Positions 7,383 through 8,549 of a DNA stretch of 8,549 bases are shown here, in pieces. The notes below the pieces were generated by a model that saw only the letters and a program-made list of their open reading frames with translations, was not told the origin of the DNA and searched no databases. The stretch covers positions 1 to 8,549 of the forward strand of contig SKPY01000444.1 of the NCBI GenBank assembly GCA_007119305.1, written 5' to 3'. Made by a program: the position numbers and the translations under genes. Positions within the stretch are counted from its first letter, which is position 1; the number at the start of each line of letters is the position of its first letter. The DNA comes from Nitriliruptorales bacterium (GTDB taxonomy: Bacteria > Actinomycetota > Nitriliruptoria > Euzebyales > Egibacteraceae).

Positions 7383-8549
7383 TCAAAGCTTCGCCACCTG
7401 GTCGAACCCGAGCTCGACCGGGGTCTCGCGGCCGAAGATCGACACCAGCACCTTGAGCTTCGACTGGTCGGGGTTGATCTCCGAGATCGTGCCGGTGAAG
7501 TCGGCGAAGGGCCCCGAGGTGACCCGGATGTTCTCGCCCTCCTCGAACTCGACGCTCGGCACGACCTCCTCGCCTTCCTCCGGCTCGGCGAGGATGGCCT
7601 CGACCTCCCGGAGCGACAGCGGGACGGGCTTCGTGCCCGGCGGACCCACGAAGCCTGTGACCGCCGGGGTGTTGCGCACCACGTACCAGGAGTCGTCGTC
7701 GAGGTCCATCCGCACGAGCACGTAGCCCGGGAAGACCTTGCGCTGCACGGTCTGCTTCTTGCCGCCCTTGATCTCGACCGCGTCCTCGGTCGGGATGATC
7801 ACGTCGTAGATCTTCTCCTCCATGTTCATCGAGGAGATGCGGCTCTCGAGGTTGGCCTTCACCTTCGCCTCGTAGCCGGCGTAGGTGTGCACCACGTAGA
7901 AGTCCCCGGGCAGCCGCAAGAAGTCCATGCGGGTGCGCGGCTTGGCGGGCGCGGTCGCAGCCGCGGCACCGTCGCCGGCGTCGGCTGGCTCGTCGACCGC
8001 CTCGGCCTCGACCGCCTCGGCCTCGGGGGCCTCGTCGGCGGGGGCTTCGGGCGCCGCGCCACCGTCGTCGGCTGGCTCGTCGGTCACGCCGATGCGCTTC
8101 AGGTCGTCGAGCGAGAACTCGTCCTCGTCCGCCGCGCCCGCCGCGGCGAGCAACGCGTCGAGGTCGTCCTCCCCCTCGTCGTCGGCGTCCGGCTCCTCGA
8201 TCGCGGTGTGGAACGCGGCCTCGGGGGCCGGGTCGACGACGGGCTCGTTGACCTCCTCGGCCTCGACCGTGCCCGCGTCCACGTCGTCAGCCGGTGCGAT
8301 GTCGACCGGGGCGCTGGGTGCGGCTTCGGCGCCTGACGCCTGCTCCTCGCTCGCCGCCTGGGTCTCGGGCGCCTCCGTTGCCTCACCCATCGCCTGCGCC
8401 ACGAGCTCGTCGACCTCGGCGCTCTCCTCGGTGTGGTCGACGGGGGCGTCGACCTCCGCGCGCTGCGCGGGTTCGGTCGCCTCGTGGTCCTCATCCACGC
8501 GCTCGTCGGCGACGCCGGGCCTGGGCTCGGCCGGCGACTCCTCGTCGTG
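7383..8549 (-). CDS. nusG: Transcription termination/antitermination factor NusG (5'-partial, long acidic extension)
   Basis: NusG binds RNA polymerase through its NGN domain and Rho or ribosomal S10 through its KOW domain, coupling transcription to translation or termination. Numbering from GTG at 8498 (371 residues), the NGN domain is about 198-305 (GDFYVVHTYAGYEAKVKANL, then RKVFPGYVLVRM at 253-264 and NTPAVTGFVG), and the KOW domain about 318-371 (GENIRVTSGPFADFTGTISE, ending VELGFDQVAKL). At least 195 residues of acidic Ala/Glu/Asp/Pro-rich sequence precede NGN. The frame stays open to the window edge for 17 further codons, all ending in G or C and still acidic, so I read the gene as running off the edge; GTG 8498 is a possible start without a good Shine-Dalgarno. 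Actinobacterial NusG proteins often have acidic extensions, usually shorter than this. secE is the expected upstream neighbour. Confidence 0.95.
   Translation of the reverse strand, partial: HDEESPAEPRPGVADERVDEDHEATEPAQRAEVDAPVDHTEESAEVDELVAQAMGEATEAPETQAASEEQASGAEAAPSAPVDIAPADDVDAGTVEAEEVNEPVVDPAPEAAFHTAIEEPDADDEGEDDLDALLAAAGAADEDEFSLDDLKRIGVTDEPADDGGAAPEAPADEAPEAEAVEAEAVDEPADAGDGAAAATAPAKPRTRMDFLRLPGDFYVVHTYAGYEAKVKANLESRISSMNMEEKIYDVIIPTEDAVEIKGGKKQTVQRKVFPGYVLVRMDLDDDSWYVVRNTPAVTGFVGPPGTKPVPLSLREVEAILAEPEEGEEVVPSVEFEEGENIRVTSGPFADFTGTISEINPDQSKLKVLVSIFGRETPVELGFDQVAKL
7995..8024. repeat. 15-base tandem repeat inside the nusG extension
   Basis: GACCGCCTCGGCCTC occurs twice head to tail (7995-8009, 8010-8024), encoding EAEAV-EAEAV on the minus strand. 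A separate exact 16-base repeat, GTCGGCTGGCTCGTCG, is at 7980-7995 and 8067-8082 (encoding DEPAD). Both are in frame and suggest that the low-complexity extension has grown by slippage or duplication. Confidence 0.75.

Noticed and set aside
6012..8336. Long plus-strand frames (6012-7292, 7293-8336) opposite rplA/rplK/nusG
   Set aside because: They are shadows of well-identified minus-strand genes, produced by high GC and codon bias.

Overview
The window is a very GC-rich piece of bacterial chromosome carrying the classical nusG-rplK-rplA-rplJ-rplL-rpoB cluster (transcription elongation factor, the L11/L1 and L10/L12 ribosomal proteins, and the RNA polymerase beta subunit). Every gene is on the minus strand, so transcription runs from high to low coordinates. 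High GC, GTG/TTG starts, a NusG with a long acidic N-terminal extension and an RpoB with actinobacterial-type motifs suggest a member of the Actinomycetota, perhaps a deep-branching lineage. That placement is inference; no rRNA is present.

Layout in the direction of transcription. nusG (8549-7383) runs off the right edge and appears 5'-partial. A 112-base, hairpin-rich gap leads to rplK (7270-6845). A 77-base gap with two perfect hairpins leads to rplA (6767-6039). After only 20 bases comes an unexpected class I SAM-dependent methyltransferase with a C-terminal coiled coil (about 6018-4990), inserted between the L11 and L10 transcription blocks. Next is a well-formed promoter (TTGACG, 17-base spacer, TACCGT). 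Its predicted start lies at the edge of a structured leader holding an intrinsic terminator and a perfect 10-base antiterminator, which is the architecture of an L10-type autoregulatory leader. rplJ (4772-4191) and rplL (4158-3775) follow. A 334-base gap with a strong hairpin, candidate promoter elements and two mutually exclusive hairpins at the ribosome binding site leads to rpoB (TTG start at 3440), which leaves the window at the left edge about 40 codons before its expected end; rpoC is expected beyond.

The genes form a growth-rate-controlled expression unit. L11, L1, L10 and L12 build the two stalks of the 50S subunit, NusG couples RNA polymerase to the ribosome or Rho, and RpoB is the catalytic core of the polymerase. 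The leader before rplJ would let L10/L12 limit their own synthesis, and the rplL-rpoB gap offers a point to set the ratio of ribosomal protein to polymerase. The methyltransferase and the very long NusG extension are the least expected elements. I see no mobile element, CRISPR array, tRNA or rRNA.
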